In this document: one piece after another, positions 14,873 through 22,987 of the stretch | Layout: every line of letters begins with the position of its first letter | Position numbering within the stretch: position 1 is the stretch's first letter | Assembly (NCBI GenBank): GCA_009778575.1 | Contig: WRJJ01000009.1 | Location: forward strand, 1-33,885 | Reading direction: 5' to 3' | Length of the DNA stretch: 33,885 bases | Source of the DNA: Methanomassiliicoccaceae archaeon | GTDB taxonomy: Archaea; Thermoplasmatota; Thermoplasmata; Methanomassiliicoccales; Methanomethylophilaceae | Notes under the pieces: model-generated | Told to the model about the DNA's origin: nothing | Seen by the model: the letters and a program-made list of their open reading frames with translations, nothing else | The model's database searches: none | Translations under genes and position numbers: made by a program

Positions 14873-16378
14873 ATGGCAGCAAAGAAACGTCTCAGAATGA
14901 GGGGTGTCAAACAGGCGCCCAAGAGGCTTGAGGAAGAGATCCTCGAACGCTCCCGGAATCTGGCTAACGATCCGGCTCTGCTGAGGCCGATGTGCGCAGG
15001 GAACTGCAGAAAGTGTCTTTTTGATAAGACCTTCAAGAATATCGACGGCATTTCCAGATACAAGGGCGACCCCGAATCGCTCCTCAAACTGGCATCCAGG
15101 GGATCCGATGACATGGCCAAGGCCTATGCGGGGACGATCTCCCTCAGCGCCGCGGGGAAGATACCTTTGCTGGCGACCGCCATGATCGCGGGCGAGAAGG
15201 TTCCGTATGCCGTCAGAGGCTCTGTGGGGAACGACAAGCTCATCGGCTGCCAATATTACGATGATCCTAAGATAAGACTCCTTTACTATAACGCGTTCAT
15301 AAAGAAGAACAAACTGCATCTTTATTCGTTCCGCGACGGGCTTGTCTGCGCCAACTTCCCGAAAATGCCGGAAGATTATCTTTACGAGGCCTTTTGGGAC
15401 TCTCCGTATGAGTTCAAGGATGACGGTCTGGACTGCGGCCACAGCGACACGCTGATACTCGATATGAGGATCAAATCCCTTGACGAGCGCATCAGGATAT
15501 GCGAGAACTGCGCCAAGGAGGTCTCCACCATCCAATACCTGATATCGAAGATCTGCGCGATCGATCCCCTGGACGACATAGAGGTGAACGTCATACACCC
15601 CTACCATTCCGCCAAAGAGAGCGATATGGAAAAGGTCGAGGGCGACCTTCTGAAGAAATATCTGCGTGGAGAGATAAACGACAGGACCCTGCTACAGACA
15701 ATAAAGAGGGAGAAGCTCGGAAGCCTCAAGAAAGGAGAGGTCTCCACTTACGTCATCGGGAACGAGAACTACGGTTCCAATCTCGAATCATTCATATCCG
15801 CCATTTCCGGACCGGAAGAAGAGAAGGCAACCCTGAGGTCATTCCTCGGCTCCGTGCCGGAATCCATTGTCATAAAGAACGGCAAGACCTCGGAGGTCCT
15901 GGTGTACCTGTGGGACGACCACTGGAGAGAGCTTATCACCTTCCATACCTCAAAGGATGTTGCGGACAGATTCTCCGAAAAGCCGAAGTACGCCCCGTCG
16001 CAGGTGCTCAGCGAGGCCCTACGTTCATTCGTATCCGCGGATGTGGTCGCAAGTCTCCCCGAATTCAAAAAGCCGAAACCGGCGACAAAGCTTTCAGATA
16101 CCTTGGCGAAAGCGGCGAAGGTGGGCGGGGCCGCTCTGGTCCTCAAAACGCTGGCCTCGGAAACGCTGAAGGACCCAAAGCAGAGGTCTCTTTCCATGGC
16201 TTTCGTTCTTGCGGCGGATCCAGGCGCAGAACTTCCGCTCCATCTCTCAAAGGAAGAGAAAGATTTCACCGATTACCTCATACCCTTCACAAAAGCAGTG
16301 ATAGAAGCCAAAGGCGAGAGATACCGTGAGGCGATGAATACCCTGCTGACCGCAAGCGGTTCGGGAGAATCGGTTTAA
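14873..16378 (+). CDS. Conserved-looking protein of unknown function with two Cys clusters
   Basis: I do not recognise this 501-residue protein. It begins with a basic stretch (MAAKKRLRMRGVK). A cysteine group C41-x3-C45-x2-C48 follows, then a putative zinc site C188-G-H190 with C210-ENC213, then an alpha-helical C-terminal half. There are no membrane segments or signal peptide. The C-x3-C-x2-C spacing equals that of radical SAM proteins, but none of the following barrel motifs is visible, so metal or Fe-S binding without that chemistry seems more likely. Strong coding bias over the whole length and a TATA box 28 bp before the ATG show it is a real gene. It is divergent from the AMP-pathway operon and ends convergent with taw2, the stop codons sharing bases. 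Confidence 0.8.
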   Translation: MAAKKRLRMRGVKQAPKRLEEEILERSRNLANDPALLRPMCAGNCRKCLFDKTFKNIDGISRYKGDPESLLKLASRGSDDMAKAYAGTISLSAAGKIPLLATAMIAGEKVPYAVRGSVGNDKLIGCQYYDDPKIRLLYYNAFIKKNKLHLYSFRDGLVCANFPKMPEDYLYEAFWDSPYEFKDDGLDCGHSDTLILDMRIKSLDERIRICENCAKEVSTIQYLISKICAIDPLDDIEVNVIHPYHSAKESDMEKVEGDLLKKYLRGEINDRTLLQTIKREKLGSLKKGEVSTYVIGNENYGSNLESFISAISGPEEEKATLRSFLGSVPESIVIKNGKTSEVLVYLWDDHWRELITFHTSKDVADRFSEKPKYAPSQVLSEALRSFVSADVVASLPEFKKPKPATKLSDTLAKAAKVGGAALVLKTLASETLKDPKQRSLSMAFVLAADPGAELPLHLSKEEKDFTDYLIPFTKAVIEAKGERYREAMNTLLTASGSGESV

Positions 16379-17394
16379 AGGACCCTGACATCCGCCACAT
16401 AATGGGAGACCGAGGGTGCGAAGGACTTCACTTCTCTTATCCTTTCGATCTCGCAATCCCTTCCCGCTTCGGAAAATACGGACTCGATCCTCTCTTTGTG
16501 GTCGTTCACATAGAACGTGTCGTGATAGTGGATAATCCCTCCGCGTTTCACGATCTCCATTGCTTTGGGAAGGAATTCTGAAGTTTTTTGAACGTACCCC
16601 ATCACCACTCTGTCAGCGAACCTTTTTCCCGGAAGGTTCCTGTTGTCCCCCAGGATCGGCACCACTTTATCGGAGACGCCGTTGCGTTCAATGTTCTTTA
16701 GAAGATATCTGTAAGAGTCCGGGTTCTTCTCGCAGGCGAATACTTTCCTTGCTCCGGCGAACTTGGCTATCGGCAGAGTGAAGTATCCTATCCCCGCGAA
16801 CATATCGACCACCGTTTCCCCCTTGCAGTCAAGTTCTTTCATGCGCTGCCTCTCATCAATATTGCCGGAAGCGAACATTATCCTGCTTACGTCAAATTCG
16901 TAGAGGATTCCGTTCTCCAGACGAACTGCTTCCGTTTCCCCGCCGTAGATCGTCTCCGTGCTGGGTCTTCTCAATTCACCGGCGATGCCGTTCATATCCG
17001 CACACACGGTCTTTGCGCCGAGTATTCGGGCATACGTCTCTCCGATCCTTTCTTTGTATGGAAGGCACCTGCCGTCAATCTTAAGGATCACCACGTCCCC
17101 CGCGTACTCCCATTTCATGGGGAGTGCGGATACTGCTTCCTCCGGCAGATCCGAAAGTTCCTCCATGATGCGTTCCTGGGGCCTCCTTCTCTCCATTGTA
17201 TAGGCCGGCCCTTCAACCAGCTCATACCCCATTCTGATCAGTTCGTCCTCTTTGCCCGAGGTGATGGGCACCAGTCTGAAGTCTCCGTCCTTGCTTATCT
17301 TTGCCGATCTGTCCACTAATTCCAGTTCCATTAGGTATGGGATCGTGTCCGCCGCTTCCGACGACCTTATGCGGGCCTGTTTCGTTACTCTCAT
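16375..17394 (-). CDS. taw2: tRNA-Phe wybutosine-synthesis aminocarboxypropyltransferase Taw2
   Basis: A 339-residue Trm5/Taw2-type protein with a Rossmann SAM domain (VVDMFAGIGYFTLPIAK, then FACEKNPDSYRYL). I favour Taw2 over Trm5 because MGYVQKTSEFL stands where the methyltransferases have an NLP motif, and because of MFASGNIDERQRM. Taw2 transfers the aminocarboxypropyl group of SAM to the wyosine precursor at tRNA-Phe position 37. I start at ATG 17394 (MRVTKQARIRSSEAA), whose ATGA overlaps the stop of the geranylgeranyl reductase; an in-frame upstream extension lies inside that gene. It is the last gene of the tfs-pcn run. Confidence 0.85.
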   Translation of the reverse strand: MRVTKQARIRSSEAADTIPYLMELELVDRSAKISKDGDFRLVPITSGKEDELIRMGYELVEGPAYTMERRRPQERIMEELSDLPEEAVSALPMKWEYAGDVVILKIDGRCLPYKERIGETYARILGAKTVCADMNGIAGELRRPSTETIYGGETEAVRLENGILYEFDVSRIMFASGNIDERQRMKELDCKGETVVDMFAGIGYFTLPIAKFAGARKVFACEKNPDSYRYLLKNIERNGVSDKVVPILGDNRNLPGKRFADRVVMGYVQKTSEFLPKAMEIVKRGGIIHYHDTFYVNDHKERIESVFSEAGRDCEIERIREVKSFAPSVSHYVADVRVL

Positions 17395-18542
17395 ATCATC
17401 GCCCGAATTATCATTGGAAGGAAACTCATGCATACCCCCGGGTTCCTCAGCATGGGGAGCGCGACGCTGCTGGGACTATCCAGGTCTATACCGCTCAGCA
17501 CCGCCCGCGTGTCCTCTTTGTCTATTGCTCTGAATACTTTCTCCAGGTCCTCGTCGGACAGGCTTGTGAATATCTTTCTTATTTTGTATCCTCTTGAGAG
17601 TTCCTTTCCGATCTCTTTTTTCCATCCCTTTTCGTATCTGGAAAGGTATTTTGCTGTCGTCTTGTTCTCACGGAGACTTTCCGCAGCCGTTCTTTCCAGG
17701 ATCGGCGCCGCTTTGCATATCGGGTACAGGCCGCCGCCCGAGACGGGCTTGACCTGTCCCGCCGCATCCCCTATCAGGAGGGTCCTTTCCCCGTATGTCT
17801 TGGGCCTTCCTCCGAGAGGTATCTTCCCGGAGTATTTCGTGACCACATCCTCTTTTTCGACGCCCATTGTCTTGAGCAGTCTTTTCAAATGATCGTTCGG
17901 GCTGCCTCCGGTCCCGGCGTTCATGCAGAGACCCACTCGCATCATGTCACCGAATGGGACCTCCCAGCTGAAGAATCCGGGTGCATACTCCGACCCGACC
18001 CTCAGGGTCATCACGTCATCGTGTTCCGGCCTGCGCCTTACGTCGGCCTGGATGCCGTAGACGTATTCCTTTGGGAGATTGCCTCCCATTGCGGCCGCTA
18101 CTTTTGAGTTCTGCCCGTCTGCTCCGACGATCAGCCTGGAGGCGGTCTCTCCGCCGCCGGCGGATATCGACACTCCTTTGTCAGAGATCCTGTGGCCGGA
18201 ATATTTTGTCCCGTACCTTATCTCTGCCCCCTTATCTGCTGCGTTGTCCGCGAGCTTCCTGTCCAGGTCTGCCCTGTCAATGAGCAGTACCTTGACGCCT
18301 TCGCCCCTTACTTCGAACCTTCCGCCGCGGGGGAACACCACATCTGCGCCCCTGATCCTGCTCAGAATGTCCGGTTCTACGCCGCACATATCGACCACTT
18401 CCTGGGTCACCAGCCCGGCACACTGCATGGGCAGGCCTGACGAGGCGTGCTCCTCTATTAAAACAACATCATGGTCCTTTGCCAAAAGCCCGGCTGTGAT
18501 GGTCCCGGCGGGTCCTCCGCCCACCACCGCCACATCATGCAT
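17391..18542 (-). CDS. Geranylgeranyl reductase family FAD oxidoreductase
   Basis: A 383-residue flavoprotein of the digeranylgeranylglycerophospholipid reductase family, which saturates the isoprenoid chains of archaeal lipids. Visible are the N-terminal FAD motif DVAVVGGGPAGT, the substrate-site sequence LPMQCAGLV near residue 37, RLIVGADGQNS, and the second flavin motif LLIGDAAGQVKPVSGGGLY near 265. The length fits the family. Archaeal genomes carry several paralogues, so the substrate could also be a quinone or polyprenol chain. It lies 9 bp after transaldolase and overlaps taw2 by 4 bp. Confidence 0.88.
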   Translation of the reverse strand: MHDVAVVGGGPAGTITAGLLAKDHDVVLIEEHASSGLPMQCAGLVTQEVVDMCGVEPDILSRIRGADVVFPRGGRFEVRGEGVKVLLIDRADLDRKLADNAADKGAEIRYGTKYSGHRISDKGVSISAGGGETASRLIVGADGQNSKVAAAMGGNLPKEYVYGIQADVRRRPEHDDVMTLRVGSEYAPGFFSWEVPFGDMMRVGLCMNAGTGGSPNDHLKRLLKTMGVEKEDVVTKYSGKIPLGGRPKTYGERTLLIGDAAGQVKPVSGGGLYPICKAAPILERTAAESLRENKTTAKYLSRYEKGWKKEIGKELSRGYKIRKIFTSLSDEDLEKVFRAIDKEDTRAVLSGIDLDSPSSVALPMLRNPGVCMSFLPMIIRAMI

Positions 18543-18551
18543 GGTGCCACA

Positions 18552-19196
18552 TCATTTTTTGGACTTTGCATAGTCCTTGATGAAATTCTGTATCCCCTCA
18601 TCCGTCTTGGGGTGGGATACCATCTGCTGCAGCACGTTGTACGGTATGGTGGCGATATCGCATCCCATTGATGCCGCGTCCAGAACATGGACCGGGTTCC
18701 TGATGCTTGCCGCTATCACTTCCGTGTCGAACCCGTAATTGAAGAACACGCTGACGACCTGCCCCAAGATCTCTGTCCCGTAAAGTCCGATATCGTCCAG
18801 CCGTCCCACGAACGGGGATACGTACCTGGCGCCGGCCTTTGCCGCCAGAAGCGCCTGCTGCGGCGAGAATATCAAAGTGACGTTAACATCGATGCCTTCG
18901 CCAGACAGCACTTTCGTCGCTTTCAGCGATTCGATGCACATGGGAAGTTTGACATTGATGTTCTCATGAATGGAGGCGAGCTCACGGCCTTCTTTTATCA
19001 TGCCGGGCGCGTCGAGGGACATCGCTTCCGCAGATATCGGAACGTCGACTATCTCCGCTATTTCCCTGACCCTTGTCGGCGTGTCCGTGCCCTCCTTGGC
19101 TATAAGGCTCGGGTTCGTGGTCACTCCGTCGAGGATCCCCCAGCTGTTTATCTCTCTTATCATGTCAAGGTTTGCCGTGTCAACGAATATCTTCAT
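18552..19196 (-). CDS. tal: Transaldolase, short (TalC/FSA-like) type
   Basis: A 214-residue class I aldolase that moves a dihydroxyacetone unit between sugar phosphates. Landmarks are [12 protein letters not shown] at the N-terminus, [14 protein letters not shown], the Schiff-base lysine K83 in NINVKLPMC, and FVGRLDDIG. This subfamily includes both true transaldolases and fructose-6-phosphate aldolases; the transketolase pair next to it argues for transaldolase. AAGGAG stands before the ATG, which overlaps the end of the transketolase C half by 4 bp. Confidence 0.92.
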   Translation of the reverse strand: MKIFVDTANLDMIREINSWGILDGVTTNPSLIAKEGTDTPTRVREIAEIVDVPISAEAMSLDAPGMIKEGRELASIHENINVKLPMCIESLKATKVLSGEGIDVNVTLIFSPQQALLAAKAGARYVSPFVGRLDDIGLYGTEILGQVVSVFFNYGFDTEVIAASIRNPVHVLDAASMGCDIATIPYNVLQQMVSHPKTDEGIQNFIKDYAKSKK

Positions 19197-20149
19197 TCTC
19201 TCAACTCCTTTTTTCTTCCGACGGCCCTTCTTGCGGCTTCCGCAATATCTTCCGAAGTGAGCCCGTATTTGACGAAAAGCTGGTCCGGGGCCCCCGATTC
19301 TCCGAACGTGTCCTTCGTGCCTATCATCTCAAGAGGTATCGGCATCTCCCGTGAAAGGAAGTCGGCGACCGCCGAGCCCAGTCCGCCTATGATGCTGTGC
19401 TCCTCCGCCGTTACCGAGCATCCCGTTTTCATCAGGGACATCCTCAGCGTTCCCTTGTCCAAGGGCTTTATCGTCGGCATATTGATGACCTCCGCAACGA
19501 TGCCTTCTTCGAGAAGGGCATCCGCCGCCTCCAAACAGAACGAGACCATCTGGCCCGCACCTATGAGCGTTACATCTTCCCCTTCTCTGAGGACCGATGC
19601 TTTTCCGATTATGAAATCCGTATATTCTCTGGTCACCACGGGGGACTCGGAACGGCCCATCCTCATGTAGACCGGACCGTCGAACTCCGCTATGGCGATC
19701 GTCGCCGCGTACGCCTCATATGCGTCCGCGGGGGAAATGACCGTCATATTGGGCAATGCCCTCATTATCGCTATGTCCTCAAGCGCCTGATGGGATGCGC
19801 CGTCCTCTCCGACGCTTATCCCGCAGTGGGTCGCCACGATCTTAACGTTCATTTTCGGGTATGCGACGGCCTGCCTTATCTGTTCCCAGCATCTCCCGCT
19901 TGCGAACACCGCGAATGTTGACGCGAAGACCGTTTTCCCGGAAGCGGCCAGACCGGATGCGACGCCGATCATGTTCTGTTCCGCTATCCCCACTTCTATG
20001 AACCTCTCCGGAGCTACCTTCCTGAACTCAGACGTCTTCGTGGAATCTGCCAGATCGGCATCGATCACCACTACGTTCGGATCTCTGGCCGCAAGTTCCG
20101 CGAGCGCTTTTCCGTAGTAGTTCCTCTGAGAGAGCCTCATTTCGGACAT
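19193..20149 (-). CDS. Transketolase, C-terminal subunit
   Basis: A 318-residue subunit holding the pyrimidine-binding and C-terminal domains of transketolase. [19 protein letters not shown] carries the glutamate that activates thiamine diphosphate, and [19 protein letters not shown] follows. Archaea commonly encode transketolase as two proteins, and the N half is directly upstream. ATG 20149 has GGAG 8 bp before it; ATG 20140 would give the classical ATGA overlap with the N half and cannot be excluded. With transaldolase it forms the non-oxidative pentose phosphate branch. Confidence 0.93.
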   Translation of the reverse strand: MSEMRLSQRNYYGKALAELAARDPNVVVIDADLADSTKTSEFRKVAPERFIEVGIAEQNMIGVASGLAASGKTVFASTFAVFASGRCWEQIRQAVAYPKMNVKIVATHCGISVGEDGASHQALEDIAIMRALPNMTVISPADAYEAYAATIAIAEFDGPVYMRMGRSESPVVTREYTDFIIGKASVLREGEDVTLIGAGQMVSFCLEAADALLEEGIVAEVINMPTIKPLDKGTLRMSLMKTGCSVTAEEHSIIGGLGSAVADFLSREMPIPLEMIGTKDTFGESGAPDQLFVKYGLTSEDIAEAARRAVGRKKELRE

Positions 20150-20973
20150 ATCGTTTGCTCCAGTTCTGCGAGCGCGTGCTCTTTTTCATTCATTTTGCAG
20201 GCCTTTCCGTGGAATTCGTAATTGTTCTCCATGAAAGAGACGCCTTTACCTTTTATGGTGTTCATGATCACCACCGTCGGATTCGTTTCCGATGCACGGG
20301 CCTTCTCGCAAGCCTCCAATATCTGGATCATGGAGTGGCCGTCGATGATGATGACATTCCACCCGAACGCCCTCCACTTGTCCGGAAGAGGGTCCAGGGA
20401 CATTGTGCATTCGGTATTGCCGGTTATCTGCAGGCGGTTGCGGTCAACGAACGCTATCAGATTGTTCAGGCGGTAGTGGTGGGCGAGCATCGCCGCCTCC
20501 CAGTTCTGTCCGCTCTGAAGTTCCCCGTCACCGAGGAGACAGAATATCCTGTGATCTTTTTTATCAAGCTTTCCCGCCAATGCCATTCCGCATGCCATGC
20601 TCAGGCCTTGGCCCAAGGAGCCTGTTGACATCTCCACCCCGGGCACCTTTCCTTTGACGGGATGCCCCTGCAGGTTGGAGCCGATCTTCCTAAGGGTCAT
20701 CAATTCCTCTTTGGGGAAGTATCCTGTTTCCGCTAAAGCGGCATATAGTATCGGCGCGACGTGCCCCTTCGAAAGTATGAATCTGTCCCTTTCCTCCCAT
20801 GCCGGGTCGGAAGGGTCGTGTTTCATCGCCCTGAAATACAGTGCGGCCATAAGGTCCGCCGATGACAGAGAGCCTCCCGGATGTCCCGAGCCTGCCGCCG
20901 AAGTGGCCTCTATGACATCCAGTCTGAGAAGGTTTGCCTTCCTCTCCAGTTCATCCAGCGTATAGTCTTCCAT
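20137..20973 (-). CDS. Transketolase, N-terminal subunit
   Basis: A 278-residue thiamine-diphosphate-binding half of transketolase, which transfers two-carbon ketol units between sugar phosphates. Seen are GSGHPGGSLSSADLMAALYF, SKGHVAPILYA, STGSLGQGLSMACGMA, and the diphosphate motif GDGELQSGQNWEAAMLA ending near DRNRLQ. I start at ATG 20973 (MEDYTLDELERKANLLRLD). The open frame goes on upstream through pcn, but that part is low-complexity and not homologous. It begins 17 bp after the pcn stop. Confidence 0.94.
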   Translation of the reverse strand: MEDYTLDELERKANLLRLDVIEATSAAGSGHPGGSLSSADLMAALYFRAMKHDPSDPAWEERDRFILSKGHVAPILYAALAETGYFPKEELMTLRKIGSNLQGHPVKGKVPGVEMSTGSLGQGLSMACGMALAGKLDKKDHRIFCLLGDGELQSGQNWEAAMLAHHYRLNNLIAFVDRNRLQITGNTECTMSLDPLPDKWRAFGWNVIIIDGHSMIQILEACEKARASETNPTVVIMNTIKGKGVSFMENNYEFHGKACKMNEKEHALAELEQTICPK

Positions 20974-20990
20974 GACAGCCTCTAGCGGAC

Positions 20991-21728
20991 TTAATCGTTC
21001 TCTATCCTCGGTGCCAGGAAATATACCACACCGGCCTCTCCGTTGGCCAGACCGAATACCAGTTTGACCGGATAATCGCTGTCCAGCTCGACCCTTATCG
21101 TCGTTCCCGCCGGTATCGCCTTTATAAGATTGGAGAAGTAGTCCAATGGGAACAGGCTTTGTACCTCTGACGGCACTTCCAGGCTCTCGAGGTCCGGGCC
21201 CTTGAGCTTCAGGTTCGAATCGTCGGTGTCGCCTTCGCACGACAATTCGAACGCTTCCGGGCTCGCTTTGAGCGAAATATGATCCGATATGGATTCCGCC
21301 GCGCGTATCCCTTTCAGGAGCTGGTCCACAGACATCACTGCGTTCGCAGAAAGCGCCAGCTGCGGGACCTTCGGGTCATTCATGCTCGATGTGTCCACCA
21401 GATTCATCGACCTTGTGATGTTGCCTATCCTGAAGATGAACCTTCCTTTGCTTTCGTCCTCTTCCATGGCGACGATGTCGCCCTGCCCTGCCAGCTTAAG
21501 GACCGTCTTGACCTTGTCCAGATCCAAACCTATCTCTGTTGCGCTGGCTGAGTATGATTCAAAGGCCTTCGCGCCTATTTTAAGTTCGATCATGGCGACG
21601 TGTGCAGGATCGACCGCCCTCAGTGTCATTCCTTCGGGCGTGATCGTAAACTTTACCTCGTCTATGAGGGTCGAGATGATGTTGACCAGTCCCTTGAGGG
21701 TTTCCGATTTTATCTCTGCTTTGAACAT
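20991..21728 (-). CDS. pcn: DNA polymerase sliding clamp PCNA
   Basis: A 245-residue clamp, the normal archaeal length, that forms a trimeric ring tethering polymerases, FEN1 and ligase to DNA. Typical features are MFKAEIKSETLKGLVNIIS at the start, LRAVDPAHVAMIELKI, a central acidic interdomain loop and the C-terminal VVYFLAPRIEND. GGTGGG precedes the ATG by 4-5 bp. The gene lies 26 bp after tfs, and probably shares its transcript. Confidence 0.97.
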   Translation of the reverse strand: MFKAEIKSETLKGLVNIISTLIDEVKFTITPEGMTLRAVDPAHVAMIELKIGAKAFESYSASATEIGLDLDKVKTVLKLAGQGDIVAMEEDESKGRFIFRIGNITRSMNLVDTSSMNDPKVPQLALSANAVMSVDQLLKGIRAAESISDHISLKASPEAFELSCEGDTDDSNLKLKGPDLESLEVPSEVQSLFPLDYFSNLIKAIPAGTTIRVELDSDYPVKLVFGLANGEAGVVYFLAPRIEND

Positions 21729-21754
21729 TTACCCACCAACATCCATCCTGAGGT

Positions 21755-22054
21755 TCAGTATTCTCTCCACGAGTGGTTGCATTTGCAGCAGCGGTATATC
21801 CTTGTTTCAGGCTCATCGGCTGCACGCGTCTGCCTTATCACAAAGTACGCTTCGGAGTTGTTGCATTCTGGACATGTTGTCCGTGTCTTGGGGAGGGTCG
21901 CGATGTTCTCGGTGATCACCGTTGTCTCCCTGTCCTCAGAATCGGTCACGAATACCTGCGCTTTGGCCCCTATCTCTTTAGTTTGGCCGCAGGAATTGCA
22001 GGTGTATACCCCGTCTTTCGGGAACATCATCGAACCGCATGTGGAACAGAACAA
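21755..22054 (-). CDS. tfs: Transcription factor S (TFIIS/RPB9-like)
   Basis: A 99-residue archaeal TFS that stimulates RNA cleavage by stalled RNA polymerase. It has an N-terminal zinc ribbon (C3, C6, C19, C22) and a C-terminal one (C61, C64, C89, C92). The catalytic D80-E81 pair sits in RAADEPETR, so it should be cleavage-competent. The start is TTG 22054: it brings the first zinc cysteines to the N-terminus, as in the family, and GAGGT lies 6 bp before it. First gene of a seven-gene run through pcn to taw2. Confidence 0.95.
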   Translation of the reverse strand: MFCSTCGSMMFPKDGVYTCNSCGQTKEIGAKAQVFVTDSEDRETTVITENIATLPKTRTTCPECNNSEAYFVIRQTRAADEPETRIYRCCKCNHSWREY

Positions 22055-22082
22055 GTCTTTACCTCTTAACAGGACAACAGCT

Positions 22083-22094
22083 AGCTATATTAAA
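22083..22094 (-). promoter_or_regulatory. TATA box of the tfs-pcn operon
   Basis: Minus-strand TTTTAATATAGC is centred about 34 bp before the tfs TTG. The predicted start near 22063 would leave a short leader that still holds the GAGGT ribosome site. Confidence 0.55.
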
Positions 22095-22118
22095 ATTTTT
22101 AGCGCGCGTGTCCGTTAT

Positions 22119-22910
22119 TCACTTGTCATCCTTTTTTCGGTCAGCTCTGTCCAAGATGTCTGAGAACGGGCCCCAGGACCCTTTGCTCTGCGTCGGTGCG
22201 GTGTTGCCTGACACAGTGGTGGTGACCGTTTGGACTGTGGTCGCGACGGGCTTATCCTTTGCCCTTTCTTCTCTGGCTTCCTTAGGTGCGGCGCCCGAAT
22301 CCTTATTCTCGTTCGTCGCCATCCTTTGCGCCGCGATGCAGTCCTCGAAAGAATGGAATCCCATCTCCTTGTTCGCACCGTACAGCCGGACAGATCTAGC
22401 GGTCGGTCTGGAAGTGCCTTCCGTAGCTCCCATGGCGATCAGATGCGCCGTTTCTTTGCGCACCTGTCTTGACAGCATTCCTCCTACCCCGCCGAATACC
22501 GTGACCACTCCCAAGCTCATTAAGTTCAAATCGGCGGTCCCCTCTACGAAGAACGTCTGCAGATAAGCGGCCGTGGCGCCCACGATCCCATTCAGAGAGG
22601 CCGCGGCCTCGTTTGCCGGAACCCCGGGATAGCCTCCGTGGCCGAGAACGAGTGCGGAAAGCCCCATTACCAAAAGAAGCAGGATCGCACCGGAGACCAT
22701 GGAACAAACTATGCCTTTTGCCATCGACCCCGTCTTTCTGCCGCAGACATAGCCGGCGACCGCCGGGCCGAACACCGGTATCCACCAAAGAAGGGCGGAA
22801 AGCCCCAGGCAGAATACGGTGGCCATTCTGGCGCTGTAGACGTCGTTGTCTATGTCAAAGACCTTTACCAATGATTGGCGAAGGGTATTCCCATCCATAT
22901 TGCATCCCAT
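22119..22910 (-). CDS. Membrane protein of unknown function
   Basis: A 263-residue protein. The N-terminal 27 residues are soluble. Hydrophobic segments follow at about 29-53, 63-88, 108-120 (weak) and 128-146, with glycine-rich turns (VFGPAVAGYVCGRKTG, VFGGVGGML). The C-terminal 110 residues are hydrophilic, Ala/Thr/Lys-rich and probably disordered on one side of the membrane. I do not recognise the family. TATA-like TTTTTAAATG about 25 bp upstream makes ATG 22910 a likely leaderless start; ATG 22898 is an alternative. It is followed by the tfs promoter and is probably a single-gene unit. Confidence 0.7.
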   Translation of the reverse strand: MGCNMDGNTLRQSLVKVFDIDNDVYSARMATVFCLGLSALLWWIPVFGPAVAGYVCGRKTGSMAKGIVCSMVSGAILLLLVMGLSALVLGHGGYPGVPANEAAASLNGIVGATAAYLQTFFVEGTADLNLMSLGVVTVFGGVGGMLSRQVRKETAHLIAMGATEGTSRPTARSVRLYGANKEMGFHSFEDCIAAQRMATNENKDSGAAPKEAREERAKDKPVATTVQTVTTTVSGNTAPTQSKGSWGPFSDILDRADRKKDDK

Positions 22911-22928
22911 TCTGTCAACAGCATCGGC

Positions 22929-22939
22929 ATTTAAAAATA
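22929..22939 (-). promoter_or_regulatory. TATA box of the 263-residue membrane protein gene
   Basis: Minus-strand ATTTTTAAATG is centred about 25 bp before ATG 22910. Confidence 0.5.
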
Positions 22940-22944
22940 TGTGT

Positions 22945-22951
22945 AAAAAAA
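22945..22951 (-). terminator. T-run terminator of the 478-residue membrane protein gene
   Basis: T7 on the minus strand, about 40 bp after the stop at 22988, within the pyrimidine-rich sequence CCCCCTCTTTTTTTACAC. No strong hairpin is needed in archaea. Confidence 0.5.
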
Positions 22952-22987
22952 GAGGGGGTTAAAGGGAGTTTTAAGAGGTTTGACCGT

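Noticed and set aside
14993-15020. Radical SAM motif (C-x3-C-x2-C) in the 501-residue protein
   Set aside because: The spacing matches, but no GGEP-like strand or other barrel motif follows, and the protein has a second cysteine site. I do not call it a radical SAM enzyme.
21200-21225. GGTTCGAATCG resembling a tRNA T-arm
   Set aside because: It lies inside pcn coding sequence with no acceptor, D or anticodon arms around it. I found no tRNA in the window.
20974-21240. N-terminal extension of the transketolase N subunit
   Set aside because: The open frame continues through pcn, but the translated part is Arg/Gly-rich without homology. The true start is ATG 20973.
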